In this document: in pieces, positions 1-7,067 of the stretch | How the letters are laid out: every line of letters begins with the position of its first letter | How positions within the stretch are numbered: position 1 is the stretch's first letter | Source: RGIG990 sp045589455 | GTDB lineage: Bacteria > Verrucomicrobiota > Kiritimatiellia > RFP12 > UBA3636 | Direction: 5' to 3' | Assembly (NCBI GenBank): GCA_045589455.1 | Contig: JAZNPC010000008.1 | Location: forward strand, 1 to 19,938 | Length of the DNA stretch: 19,938 nucleotides | The notes under the pieces: generated by a model | Databases searched by the model: none | Seen by the model: the letters and a program-made list of their open reading frames with translations, nothing else | Told to the model about the DNA's origin: nothing | Translations under genes and position numbers: made by a program

Positions 1-320
1 AGTGTTGCAATATCCATTATTTCTGAGCGCTTATTGCGTGGAGCGCCAATTTCTACAAGAATTAGCTCACGCTCTAAGTGACGTAATGAGGTCAAATCTA
101 GAACCTTAACGATATCAACCTGCTTATTGAGCTGCTTGATTACCTGCTCCAAAACATGATCATCACCCAAAACAGTAATTGTCATGCGTGAAAGCATTGG
201 ATCAGCACATGGGCCAACATTCAACGTTTCAATATTGTATCCACGTCCACAGAAAAGTCCAACAATTCGTGCAAGTACGCCTGGCTGATTTTCAACGATT
301 GCATTGATAATATGCTTCAT
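1..320 (-). CDS. ilvH: acetolactate synthase small (regulatory) subunit, 3' end cut by window edge
   Basis: This is the regulatory subunit of acetohydroxyacid synthase, which binds the catalytic subunit and carries valine feedback control in valine/isoleucine/leucine synthesis. About 106 residues are visible from the ATG at 318-320. The N-terminal ACT domain is clear: it begins MKHIINAIVENQPGVLARIV and continues with GLFCGRGYNIETLNVG, then a second half containing TITVLGDD and VDIVKVLDLT. After the ACT domain comes the conserved ELILVEI stretch that precedes the C-terminal domain. The start has a GAGGAG ribosome-binding site about 9 bases upstream. It follows ilvB with a 22-base gap, the usual ilvB-ilvH operon arrangement. 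The C-terminal portion lies outside the window. Identification is by sequence pattern and by neighbourhood. Confidence 0.95.
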   Translation of the reverse strand, partial: MKHIINAIVENQPGVLARIVGLFCGRGYNIETLNVGPCADPMLSRMTITVLGDDHVLEQVIKQLNKQVDIVKVLDLTSLRHLERELILVEIGAPRNKRSEIMDIAT

Positions 321-342
321 ATCTAATTAGCTCCTCTCTAGA

Positions 343-2100
343 TTACTTAAATGTACGAATTGTGTCTGCAACTGTTCCTGCTGGAGGAATCATTGGCATA
401 ACATTACTCTCTGGCTCAACGATAAATTCCAAAATCCATGTTTTTGGACTTTCGAATGCCTCCTTCAAAGCATCTGCAACATCCTCTGGCTTTGTTATAC
501 GCTTTGCGCAAGCACCATGTGCTTCAGCAAGCTTTACAAAGTCTGGCAAGTATGGAGGATTCTCCTCTTCACACTCAATATGCTCATTTGCAGGACGATT
601 ATTCTGAGTAAGAATTGTGGAGGAATGAACACGATTATAGAACATATCCTGCCACTGGCGAACATTACCCAAATAGCCGTTATTCAAAATAATAACATTG
701 ATTGGAAGCTTATGCTCAACAGCAACAACGATTTCCTGGGCATTCATCTGCATACCACCATCGCCTGTTACGCATACACATAGCTTCTTTGGGCAACCAA
801 TCTGTGCACCAATAACTGCTGGCAAGCCAAAGCCCATTGTGCCTAAGCCACCAGAGCTCAAGAAGTTACGTGGTGTGTTGTGACGGAAGAACTGTGCACT
901 GAACATCTGGTTTTGACCTACGTCTGTGCAAATCAATGCCTTACCCTTACTTACCTTGTCAATCTGCTCAACTACATATTGAGGCATAATTGCCCCTGCT
1001 GGGCTTTCTGGATAAACGAATGGATCCTCTTCCTTCCACTTCTTACACTGAGCAACCCAAGCCTCACGCTTTGCTTCGTGAACCTGTGGTAGAAGCTCCT
1101 TAAGAATTGGCTTCAAATGACCTACAACTGGCAAATCGCAACGAACGCTCTTGCCGATTGCTGATGGGTCAATATCAATGTGTGCAATACGTGCATTTGG
1201 TGCAAACTCGGAAATCTTTCCTGTTACGCGGTCATCAAAACGAGCACCTACTGAAACAAGTAAATCACATGCCTCAAGCGCCTTATTTGATGCTACTAAG
1301 CCATGCATACCAAGCATGCAAAGAGCCAAATCGTCATTCTCTGGGAATGCGCCTAAGCCCATAAGTGTGGTTGCTACAGGGATGTTTGCCTTGTGAGCCA
1401 AATCACGCAACAAATCAGATGTATCAGATGCGATAACACCACCACCAACATAAAGCAATGGCTTATTTGCTGTGTTAATGATGTTTGCCAAGCGTGTAAT
1501 CATACGTGGATGACCCTCATGTGATGGCTTATAGCCAGGACGTGAGAAGCCCTCAACAAATGGAACCGCTGTCTTTGCGCGCTGAACATCCTTAGGTACG
1601 TCAATCAAAACTGGACCAGGCTTACCGGTGCGAGCAATGTATACTGCTTCCATCATAATGCGTGGAAGATCATTTACATCGCGAACAAAGAAGTTGTGCT
1701 TTGTAACTGAACGGGTAATACCGCAGGTATCTGCCTCTTGGAAAGCATCATTACCAATAATTGAAGTTGCAACCTGACCAGAAATGCAGACAAGTGGTAC
1801 GCCATCCATATTAGCTGTTGCTAGGCCTGTAACTGTATTTGTCACACCAGGACCAGATGTCACCAAGCAAAAGCCCACCTCTCCAGTAGCGCGTGCATAG
1901 CCATCTGCCATGTGGACTGCGCCCTGCTCGTGGCGTGGTAAAATAAAATGGATTTTGTCTGATTTAGCTAGCTCGTCATAGACGTCAAGGATAGCACCAC
2001 CAGGGTAACCAAACAAAACCTTACAGCCGACCTTTTCTAGGCCTTCAATAACGCATCTTGCGCCTGTGCGCAATGCTGTTGTTTCTTTATCTGTTTTCAC
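343..2100 (-). CDS. ilvB: acetolactate synthase large (catalytic) subunit
   Basis: Thiamine-diphosphate enzyme that condenses two pyruvates, or pyruvate with 2-ketobutyrate, in the first common step of branched-chain amino acid synthesis. The 585 residues match the family length. Visible landmarks are GYPGGAILDVYDEL (about 31-44), the ThDP-activating glutamate in RHEQGAVHMADGYARATG (Glu58), TSGPGVTNTVTGLATANMDG, the FAD/central domain (LLYVGGGVIAS), and the ThDP-Mg motif starting GDGGMQMN at residue 446 and ending in LNNGYLG. The start codon is GTG (2098-2100) with AAGGAA upstream. Between QWQDMFY and LPDFVKLAEA there is an acidic, Asn-rich stretch about 18 residues longer than in E. coli IlvI, as I recall that sequence. 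A good promoter lies at 2212-2241, and a small upstream frame overlaps the start. ilvB versus ilvI cannot be separated from sequence alone. Confidence 0.96.
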   Translation of the reverse strand: MKTDKETTALRTGARCVIEGLEKVGCKVLFGYPGGAILDVYDELAKSDKIHFILPRHEQGAVHMADGYARATGEVGFCLVTSGPGVTNTVTGLATANMDGVPLVCISGQVATSIIGNDAFQEADTCGITRSVTKHNFFVRDVNDLPRIMMEAVYIARTGKPGPVLIDVPKDVQRAKTAVPFVEGFSRPGYKPSHEGHPRMITRLANIINTANKPLLYVGGGVIASDTSDLLRDLAHKANIPVATTLMGLGAFPENDDLALCMLGMHGLVASNKALEACDLLVSVGARFDDRVTGKISEFAPNARIAHIDIDPSAIGKSVRCDLPVVGHLKPILKELLPQVHEAKREAWVAQCKKWKEEDPFVYPESPAGAIMPQYVVEQIDKVSKGKALICTDVGQNQMFSAQFFRHNTPRNFLSSGGLGTMGFGLPAVIGAQIGCPKKLCVCVTGDGGMQMNAQEIVVAVEHKLPINVIILNNGYLGNVRQWQDMFYNRVHSSTILTQNNRPANEHIECEEENPPYLPDFVKLAEAHGACAKRITKPEDVADALKEAFESPKTWILEFIVEPESNVMPMIPPAGTVADTIRTFK

Positions 2101-2149
2101 TCTGTGTTTCCTTCGTCAGTGAGTTTATTATTATATACAAAAACCGCAT
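2087..2149 (-). CDS. possible ilv leader peptide (uORF) overlapping ilvB start
   Basis: A 20-codon frame begins with ATG at 2147-2149, lies wholly downstream of the predicted ilvB promoter, and stops with TAA at 2087-2089, 11 bases inside ilvB in another frame. It reads MRFLYIIINSLTKETQSENR. Three consecutive ATA isoleucine codons, with leucines at positions 4 and 11, are what a branched-chain amino acid leader peptide would need. The Shine-Dalgarno is weak (AGAGAG about 10 bases upstream). I see no clear antiterminator/terminator pair between the Ile run and ilvB, so any control would more likely be by translational coupling. The AT-rich leader could produce ATA codons by chance, so this is a candidate only. 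Confidence 0.3.
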   Translation of the reverse strand: MRFLYIIINSLTKETQSENR

Positions 2150-2211
2150 CTCACTAATTCTCTCTACTATATAAACATATTATATAATTAATTACTGCGA
2201 TTTAGGTTGAT

Positions 2212-2241
2212 ATTCTACAATTATTATAAAAGAATTGTCAA
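2212..2241 (-). promoter_or_regulatory. sigma70-type promoter for ilvB-ilvH
   Basis: On the minus strand, a perfect -35 TTGACA (2236-2241) is followed after 18 bases by TAGAAT (2212-2217, five of six matches to TATAAT). The predicted start of transcription is near 2205, giving a leader of about 105 bases before the GTG of ilvB. Further AT-rich -10-like hexamers (TATAAT near 2185-2195) lie downstream but lack a good -35. Confidence 0.55.
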
Positions 2242-2436
2242 TTATAAACAGTATATTTCAACTGAAATTGCACCTAAACATCCAAATTTTAACCAAATTT
2301 ATAAATGTGAATAACCTAATTTATTATAAATTAAGGCATCCTTTTGTGCATGATTTCAACTTTTTTGTTAGAATACTCGTATTTGTATGCACATTAATAC
2401 GCTATAAGGAACAAATAACTCAATATAGCGAACACC

Positions 2437-2589
2437 TTATTTTGCGACATGCTCAGCGACTAAACGAAGCTCCATAGTGTCACTACTGAAAGATGGTGAA
2501 TCACTATGAATTCCAGTCACAGGACATTCATAATCACTATCATACCAGCTACCGCCACAACGTTTTCTTTTGTATCGAACAAAGATTTA
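2437..2589 (-). pseudogene. remnant of the C-terminus of a formylglycine-generating-enzyme (SUMF1)-like protein
   Basis: On the minus strand, 49 sense codons run from just after an in-frame TAA (2587-2589) to a TAA at 2437-2439, with no start codon at the 5' end. The translation contains RCGGSWYDSDYECPVTG and ends MELRLVAEHVAK. This closely resembles the C-terminal hallmark of FGE-sulfatase/SUMF1 domains: an RGGSW motif, a Cys-x-V/A spacing, then a G-F-R-L-V ending. Several expected residues are changed, such as RGGSW to RCGGSW and GFRLV to MELRLV. The upstream body of the domain is absent from the neighbouring 110 bases. It is best read as a degraded gene end, not a functional short gene. 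Stray 5' bases up to about 2640 may also derive from it. Confidence 0.55.
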
Positions 2590-2696
2590 CCTAGGAAAAA
2601 CTTTTATTCTTAAATTTTCCATTATCTTTAATAACAACATTTATCCGTAGAGGATCACTAATAATCAAAAGCTAGACAACCAAAATAATATATTTT

Positions 2697-3302
2697 TTAA
2701 TTTAAAATCAATTCGCTATAAATCGGATATGTCGTTTTATCCTTCTCTGTTATTTCTCTCAACACCTTACAAGGCACACCAACGGCAATAACATTACTTG
2801 GAATTGATTTTGTGACTACACTCCCAGCTCCAATTATTGAATTATCTCCTATTTCTACTCCGGCAAGAATTGTGCATCCTGCACCTATCCACACATTATT
2901 GCCCACTTTTATTGGCTTTGCAATTTCCACTCCGGCTTTTCTCATTTCTGGATCAATCGCATGCTCTGCCGTAGTGAAACAGCAATTCGGTCCAATGAAA
3001 ACACTGTCTCCAAAGCTCACTCCGCCACCATCCTGAATTACCATATTATGATTAGCATAAAAGTTTTCACCAACTGTAATATGATAACCATAATCACACC
3101 AAAATGGTGGAACAATCATAGAATTCTTCCCCATACTTCCTAAAAATTTTTTTAGAATTTTTTGCTGTTCTTTATTATTGTTAGGAGATAGCTTGTTGTA
3201 TCGATGACATATTCTTTTTGCTTTTCTAATTTCTTTTTCATAAGCAGGATTATAGCATCCCTGAAAGAAACAATTGAGAGGTATATTGGGTTTTTCACTC
3301 AT
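2697..3302 (-). CDS. hexapeptide-repeat sugar O-acetyltransferase (maltose/galactoside acetyltransferase family)
   Basis: Predicted cytoplasmic acetyl-CoA-dependent acetyltransferase of the NodL/LacA/Maa type, acting on a hydroxyl of a sugar or sugar-like acceptor. The C-terminal two thirds form a left-handed beta-helix: repeated I-G-x-x-x imperfect hexads, including VGNNVWIGAGCTILAGVEIG and IGAGSVVTKSIPSNVIAVGV. The N-terminal helical region matches the Maa domain style (YNPAYEKEIRKAKRICHRYN). The presumed catalytic His is at about residue 114 (TAEHAID). I chose ATG 3300-3302 (201 residues), which has GGA about 9 bases upstream. An in-frame GTG at 3330-3332 lacks a ribosome-binding site and would add 10 residues. 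It lies just downstream of two lipoproteins and could be co-transcribed with them. The real acceptor is unknown. Confidence 0.85.
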   Translation of the reverse strand: MSEKPNIPLNCFFQGCYNPAYEKEIRKAKRICHRYNKLSPNNNKEQQKILKKFLGSMGKNSMIVPPFWCDYGYHITVGENFYANHNMVIQDGGGVSFGDSVFIGPNCCFTTAEHAIDPEMRKAGVEIAKPIKVGNNVWIGAGCTILAGVEIGDNSIIGAGSVVTKSIPSNVIAVGVPCKVLREITEKDKTTYPIYSELILN

Positions 3303-3336
3303 AGTAAATTTTCCGTTACTTTTTATTTCCACAAAA

Positions 3337-3786
3337 CTATTTGTTTATTATTTGCTCGGAAAGCTTGTATTTATTAACCTTAGCATTTGTCGTATCTATT
3401 TTATACACACAAGCACTTGTGGTAATAATTTTACGCCAGAGTATCCATGCAGAGAATGAGCCAGAGGTTTCCACCTCTGTTTTCAATTCTCCAAGCGTAC
3501 TTTCTGCACCATAAGATAAAGCTTCTCTTTCAATAAGCTTTACATTATTATCAACCGTTACTGTATCTGTAAACCAATCACAACCAGCAGAATTAGGATT
3601 CTCTATATCACCACACCATATTGGCCATATTCCAAATAAATAATATCCATAATTTTCCACAACGATCGATGCAACCGGTTGATTAGGACTCAACACATTT
3701 ATTTTAGGAAAAGACTCTGACTTTTGCACTGTTGCACAACCAGATACAAATAAGAATAAGCTAAAAATAAAAAAATATGCTTTCAT
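3337..3786 (-). CDS. small lipoprotein, NYGYYLFG family, paralogue 1
   Basis: 149 residues with a lipoprotein signal: a short basic start, a hydrophobic run and the lipobox VSGC, so Cys17 should be lipidated. The mature part contains ENYGYYLFGIWPIWCGD, followed by an acidic/Asn-rich segment. A helical middle (LIEREALSYGAESTLGE) and a final hydrophobic strand region (WILWRKIITTSACVYKI) follow. It is clearly homologous to the gene directly upstream: both have the NYGYYLFG-x-x-P motif, an FTD/FSD segment and a similar C-terminal layout. Its ATG is one base past the stop of that gene, and its AGGAGG ribosome-binding site lies inside the upstream gene's last codons, so the two are translationally linked. 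I do not recognise a named family. Function is unknown; the location is presumably membrane-anchored in the periplasm. Confidence 0.8.
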   Translation of the reverse strand: MKAYFFIFSLFLFVSGCATVQKSESFPKINVLSPNQPVASIVVENYGYYLFGIWPIWCGDIENPNSAGCDWFTDTVTVDNNVKLIEREALSYGAESTLGELKTEVETSGSFSAWILWRKIITTSACVYKIDTTNAKVNKYKLSEQIINK

Positions 3787-3787
3787 A

Positions 3788-4246
3788 TTATTTGCCCTCC
3801 TCTATCTGGTCTTTCTTTAATTCAATATGATAAATTTCATTCGTCTCAGAAAGCTTAACTAAGGTTGCAGAGAGCTGCACCTCCTTATACCAAAACAAAC
3901 CAAAGGTTGTGCCAACTATTGGAATTGCAGAAAAGCTACAGGTAGAATGAACCATTGGCTGCACATGCACAACTGCTGCACCTTCTTTATCTGCCAACTC
4001 TGATAAATATTTTTGCGTCTTATCTAATGTGGCTCCATCAGAGAAAAACGTTGTGCCTGTGCCTGTTTCATTACCTGTAAACAAAGGAATACTTCCAAAT
4101 AAATAATAACCGTAATTACTGATAAAAACCTGCTCACCTGGAACCACAATTCCGCCCTCTGTAACATATTCTGTTGAAGAGCGTTCAATAGACATGCAAC
4201 CACTAAATAATAATAAACTAAACAAAATTAAAATAAATCTTTTCAT
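3788..4246 (-). CDS. small lipoprotein, NYGYYLFG family, paralogue 2
   Basis: 152 residues starting with a lipoprotein signal (MKRFILILFSLLLFSGC, lipidated Cys17). The shared motif appears as SNYGYYLFGSIPLFTGN, followed by TTFFSDGATLDKTQKYLSEL and a C-terminal hydrophobic/aromatic segment (GTTFGLFWYKEVQLSATLV). The start has AGGGAGAA a few bases upstream. It is the first gene of a probable three-gene run with paralogue 1 and the acetyltransferase. The gap of 51 bases from the glycosyltransferase leaves room for a promoter, though I see only weak -10-like sequences. There is no assignable function. The tandem duplication with strong divergence outside the motif suggests an old duplication. Confidence 0.8.
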   Translation of the reverse strand: MKRFILILFSLLLFSGCMSIERSSTEYVTEGGIVVPGEQVFISNYGYYLFGSIPLFTGNETGTGTTFFSDGATLDKTQKYLSELADKEGAAVVHVQPMVHSTCSFSAIPIVGTTFGLFWYKEVQLSATLVKLSETNEIYHIELKKDQIEEGK

Positions 4247-4297
4247 AGGTTCTCCCTTTAAATAGATTATTTCACTTGTAGTTATATTGTAGTACTT

Positions 4298-5290
4298 TTA
4301 ATGTTTAAAATAAAAGAATAAATTTGGTTTAACCAATATTTTTTTAAACAACTCTTTATCGGAAATTTTTCGACTCTTTTGAATTCTTTGGCGAACATTT
4401 TTTCGAAGCACTTTCGTTTTTCTATGTTTTGAAAAAACCTTAAAGTATGCACCGACCATTTTCCATCGAAAGAATAATAAGCATTTTATAAAGTTCGCAA
4501 AATTTAACAGATAAAACCTTGGTAAAATGTTTCGTTTTCCGTAGCTATCTAATAGCGTATTAAAAGAAAAGAGAATATTTGCTATATATTGTGACCAAAT
4601 TTCTGCCTGAGAAAAACGCTTTGAGGTTTGCCCCATTAAATGTTTGATTGGTTTTGTCCCCACAAAGTGTACTTCATATCCAGCCAACCATACTCTATGG
4701 CAAAAATCTGTTTCTTCATAATAGCTTTTAAATTCATCATAAAAAAGGACACCATTAAGCTCTGCAAGTAATTCTCTACGAAAAAGCATAAGTGCGCCCT
4801 TAACACTAAAAACCCGTTGGGACAACAGCTGCTCTTCTGGATTTTGGAGAGGCTCCAAAAAATAGCGATTTTTTTGAATACCAAATGGTGTTAAAAATGT
4901 TCCACAGGAATCTAATGTGTTATTACAACTTGGTAGTAGCATTGTTCCTTGAACAACACCAACCTCTAGATGCTCCTGCAAATATTTTATTAAATCAGAA
5001 AATGGTTCTTCTTCAATAATTGTGTCATCGTTTAAGAGAAGAATATAATCTCTTGTGCTATGAGGTAAACCAAGATTATTGCCACCAGCAAAACCAAGAT
5101 TTTCTTTGGCTACAATATATTTTGCATTTGTATGCTCAGAAACAAGAGCTTTTGTTTCTAAATTATTCGCATTGTCTACAATAATTAGCTCAGGCACAGT
5201 CCCGCATGCTTTGACCAACGAATCTAAGCATTGCTTTAGAATGTTATTGTTATTGTAGGTAACAATAATTATAGAAAGGCTATTGAGCAT
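4298..5290 (-). CDS. family 2 glycosyltransferase
   Basis: 330-residue GT-A fold glycosyltransferase, probably adding a sugar to a surface polysaccharide or lipid-linked glycan. Landmarks are the N-terminal strand LSIIIVTYNNNN, Asp39 in LIIVDNAN, ENLGFAGGNNLG (the rhamnosyltransferase-like signature), the metal-binding NDD (87-89) in LLLNDDT, the acceptor/catalytic region YYEETDFCHRVWLAGYEV, and a following His-containing strand. The C-terminal 90 residues are rich in Lys/Arg and aromatics (FIKCLLFFRWKMVGAYFKVF) and may bind the inner face of the membrane. The ATG (5288-5290) sits right before the core strand, but I see no good ribosome-binding site. It starts 15 bases after mlaD, so it is probably the distal gene of that operon. 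Donor and acceptor cannot be told from sequence. Confidence 0.88.
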   Translation of the reverse strand: MLNSLSIIIVTYNNNNILKQCLDSLVKACGTVPELIIVDNANNLETKALVSEHTNAKYIVAKENLGFAGGNNLGLPHSTRDYILLLNDDTIIEEEPFSDLIKYLQEHLEVGVVQGTMLLPSCNNTLDSCGTFLTPFGIQKNRYFLEPLQNPEEQLLSQRVFSVKGALMLFRRELLAELNGVLFYDEFKSYYEETDFCHRVWLAGYEVHFVGTKPIKHLMGQTSKRFSQAEIWSQYIANILFSFNTLLDSYGKRNILPRFYLLNFANFIKCLLFFRWKMVGAYFKVFSKHRKTKVLRKNVRQRIQKSRKISDKELFKKILVKPNLFFYFKH

Positions 5291-5305
5291 ACAAAATTAT
5301 TATTT

Positions 5306-6304
5306 TTAGAAGCCGCCAAACAACAAACCAGAGAAGGTGCTTAATGTATTTGCTTCTCGCATATCATCTAGCATTTCGCGGACATCAATTACAGCACCAT
5401 TAACATTTCCATATAGAGGATCATCTTCTGAAAGTAGTTTACCAAGTGTTCCCTGGCCTGTAACTAGCCTGTCGGAAACTATACGAAGATTTTCTGCTGT
5501 CGCATTAAGATTTGTATAAAGTGAATCATCCTCTGAAAGTAATCTACCTAGTGTTCCTTCGCCATTTTCTAGACGATCCGATATAACTCTAAGATTTTCT
5601 ACTGTTGCATTTAAATTTGTATAAAGAGAATCATCCTCTGAAAGTAATCTACCTAGCGTTCCTTCGCCATTTTCTAGACGATCTGATATAACTCTAAGAT
5701 TTTCTACCGTTGCATTTAAATTTGTATATAACTCATCATCTGAAGACAACAACTTTCCAACAGTTCCCTCTCCATTGTTGAGGCGAGTTGAAATTTCAGC
5801 AATATCTTCTGAAAAGGTTTCTATATTCGTTAATGCATCTGAATCGAGGAATTCTCGAATTCTTGCTATAGCTGCAGTTGCATCTTCCATAAGATCTGCA
5901 GGTTTTTGGCCAACTAGATTAGTAACATCTGTTACCTCTGGTTTTGTATTTGTACCTTCATCTATAACAAGTTGACGCCCACCCAGAATAGAGGTTGCAA
6001 CAACCGTAATTTCATAATCTTCATAAAAAACAACTGGGGCTTCTAGCTCTGCACGAACATGAACTCCATCACGGTCATAGAAAACTTCTGTAACAGATCC
6101 AACTGTGGTTCCTTTTGCAATTACAGGATCATTCTTACGCAAACCCATAGCATCTGGTATTACAACTTCAATCGTAGAATAACTTTCCTTAAATAAGCTT
6201 GCACCAGAAATAATAATGGTAAATATTGCTAAACCTATGAACATTAATAGAACAAATAGTCCTACTATAAATTCCATTTTAAGTTCTGAATTCTTTTCAC
6301 TCAT
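5306..6304 (-). CDS. mlaD: MlaD-like MCE-domain lipid-transport protein with extended repeat tail
   Basis: Inner-membrane anchored substrate-binding part of an Mla/MCE phospholipid transporter. In 332 residues it has one N-terminal membrane helix (about 11-33), then an MCE domain (about 41-117; DAMGLRKNDPV, GTTVGSV, VTEVFYDRDGVHV, SILGGRQLVID). A long tail of near-identical 35-residue repeats (about 160-310) follows, with the consensus LYTNLNATVENL, then ISDRLENGEGTLGRLLSEDD. The ATG at 6302-6304 has AAGGAG 10 bases upstream. An upstream in-frame start would overlap mlaF and lacks this site. It lies 4 bases after the mlaF stop. The repeats should form a coiled or amphipathic helical extension able to reach into the periplasm. 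This is inferred from pattern, not proven. Confidence 0.92.
   Translation of the reverse strand: MSEKNSELKMEFIVGLFVLLMFIGLAIFTIIISGASLFKESYSTIEVVIPDAMGLRKNDPVIAKGTTVGSVTEVFYDRDGVHVRAELEAPVVFYEDYEITVVATSILGGRQLVIDEGTNTKPEVTDVTNLVGQKPADLMEDATAAIARIREFLDSDALTNIETFSEDIAEISTRLNNGEGTVGKLLSSDDELYTNLNATVENLRVISDRLENGEGTLGRLLSEDDSLYTNLNATVENLRVISDRLENGEGTLGRLLSEDDSLYTNLNATAENLRIVSDRLVTGQGTLGKLLSEDDPLYGNVNGAVIDVREMLDDMREANTLSTFSGLLFGGF
5521..5730 (-). repeat. tandem 105-bp coding repeats in mlaD
   Basis: Two adjacent 105-base units (5521-5625 and 5626-5730) differ at only about 5 positions by direct reading, most of them synonymous. They encode two of the 35-residue tail repeats. More diverged copies flank them on both sides. 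The near-identity points to recent unit duplication and makes copy-number change by slippage or recombination plausible. Confidence 0.9.
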
Positions 6305-6308
6305 AATA

Positions 6309-7067
6309 TTATAACTCCTTCTCCCAGCTTCCACGTGTAGTAATATATTGTGCATCTAGGAATGCTTTAATCTCCGGTATTTCTGATTTGATAAATTCTT
6401 GAGGTGATGTAATTGCTAAAAGATGAGATGAATGTAGCATACCAATTCTATCAGCTATTGCCAATGCACTGTGCATATCATGTGTAACAACAACACTTGT
6501 TACACCAAGTTTTTGTGACAGATTAGCAATTAGCTCATCAATTTTTCTTGATGTAACTGGATCAAGTCCTGAAGTAGGTTCGTCGTAAAGCAAAATTTCT
6601 GGCTCTGTTACAACTGCACGTGCTAACCCAGCACGTTTTTGCATACCACCAGACAAATCTGCAGGATATGCATCAACTGCATGTAGTAGACCAACCTTAT
6701 CAAGAGCATCACGAACTCGATCATCAATTTCTTTTTCGCTTAGCTTTGTTTTTTCTCGCAATGGAAGAGCAACATTCTCATACACTGTCATCCAAGCTAA
6801 TAAAGCTGCACTCTGAAACAAATAACCGAATTTTGAACGTAATGCCAATAGTTCACTATTATCTGCCTCGTTAATGCATGATCCATCAATCCAGACTCTA
6901 CCACTAGTTGGTGCAAGCAAGCGAATCATTAGCTTTAATGAAACACTTTTACCTGTTCCGGATGGTCCTACGATACAAAAAATTTCACCCTTTTTGATTT
7001 CGTAAGAGACATTATCAAGAATTGTTCTCGAGCCAAAGCTTTTAGTTACATTTTCAAATTTAATCAT
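6309..7067 (-). CDS. mlaF: MlaF-like ABC transporter ATPase
   Basis: Cytoplasmic ATPase of the Mla/MCE lipid transporter, pairing with MlaE. All nucleotide-binding motifs are present in 252 residues: Walker A GPSGTGKS (34-41), Q-loop YLFQSAALLAWMTVYENV (about 82-99), signature LSGGMQKRAGLARAV (138-152), Walker B ILLYDE (158-163) with the D-loop SGLDP, and the switch His in VVTHD (His196). The ATG 7065-7067 shares its A with the TAA stop of mlaE (TAATG), a translationally coupled junction. A longer frame runs 22 codons upstream, but it would lie inside mlaE and precedes the natural domain start IKFENVTKSFG. Fifteen residues at the C-terminus (AQYITTRGSWEKEL) extend past the core. Confidence 0.94.
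   Translation of the reverse strand: MIKFENVTKSFGSRTILDNVSYEIKKGEIFCIVGPSGTGKSVSLKLMIRLLAPTSGRVWIDGSCINEADNSELLALRSKFGYLFQSAALLAWMTVYENVALPLREKTKLSEKEIDDRVRDALDKVGLLHAVDAYPADLSGGMQKRAGLARAVVTEPEILLYDEPTSGLDPVTSRKIDELIANLSQKLGVTSVVVTHDMHSALAIADRIGMLHSSHLLAITSPQEFIKSEIPEIKAFLDAQYITTRGSWEKEL

Larger units (their letters stand above)
2150..2696. other. AT-rich intergenic region between acetyltransferase and ilvB
   Basis: This stretch of about 550 bases has no intact gene. It contains the ilvB promoter (2212-2241), the FGE-like remnant (2437-2589), and a perfect 7-base inverted repeat CGCTATA...TATAGCG (2400-2406 and 2424-2430) with a 17-base loop and no T-run. The rest is very AT-rich, and I see nothing else in it. 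Confidence 0.6.

Noticed and set aside
362..1396. Several plus-strand frames over ilvB
   Set aside because: They lie antisense to a strongly conserved gene, lack ribosome-binding sites, and encode nothing recognisable; they follow from the codon use of ilvB.
2150..2211. T-box or other riboswitch in the ilvB leader
   Set aside because: The leader is only about 105 bases and has no visible T-box motif, specifier stem or terminator hairpin.
2400..2430. 7-base inverted repeat as a terminator
   Set aside because: The stem is short with a 17-base loop and no T-run on either strand.
2235..2477. 80-codon plus-strand frame in the AT-rich gap
   Set aside because: It starts at the complement of the ilvB promoter -35, has no ribosome-binding site, and overlaps the FGE-like remnant on the other strand.
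5521..5730. Possible CRISPR or satellite array in mlaD
   Set aside because: The repeats are in frame, encode a conserved amino acid pattern and have no spacers, so they are coding repeats.
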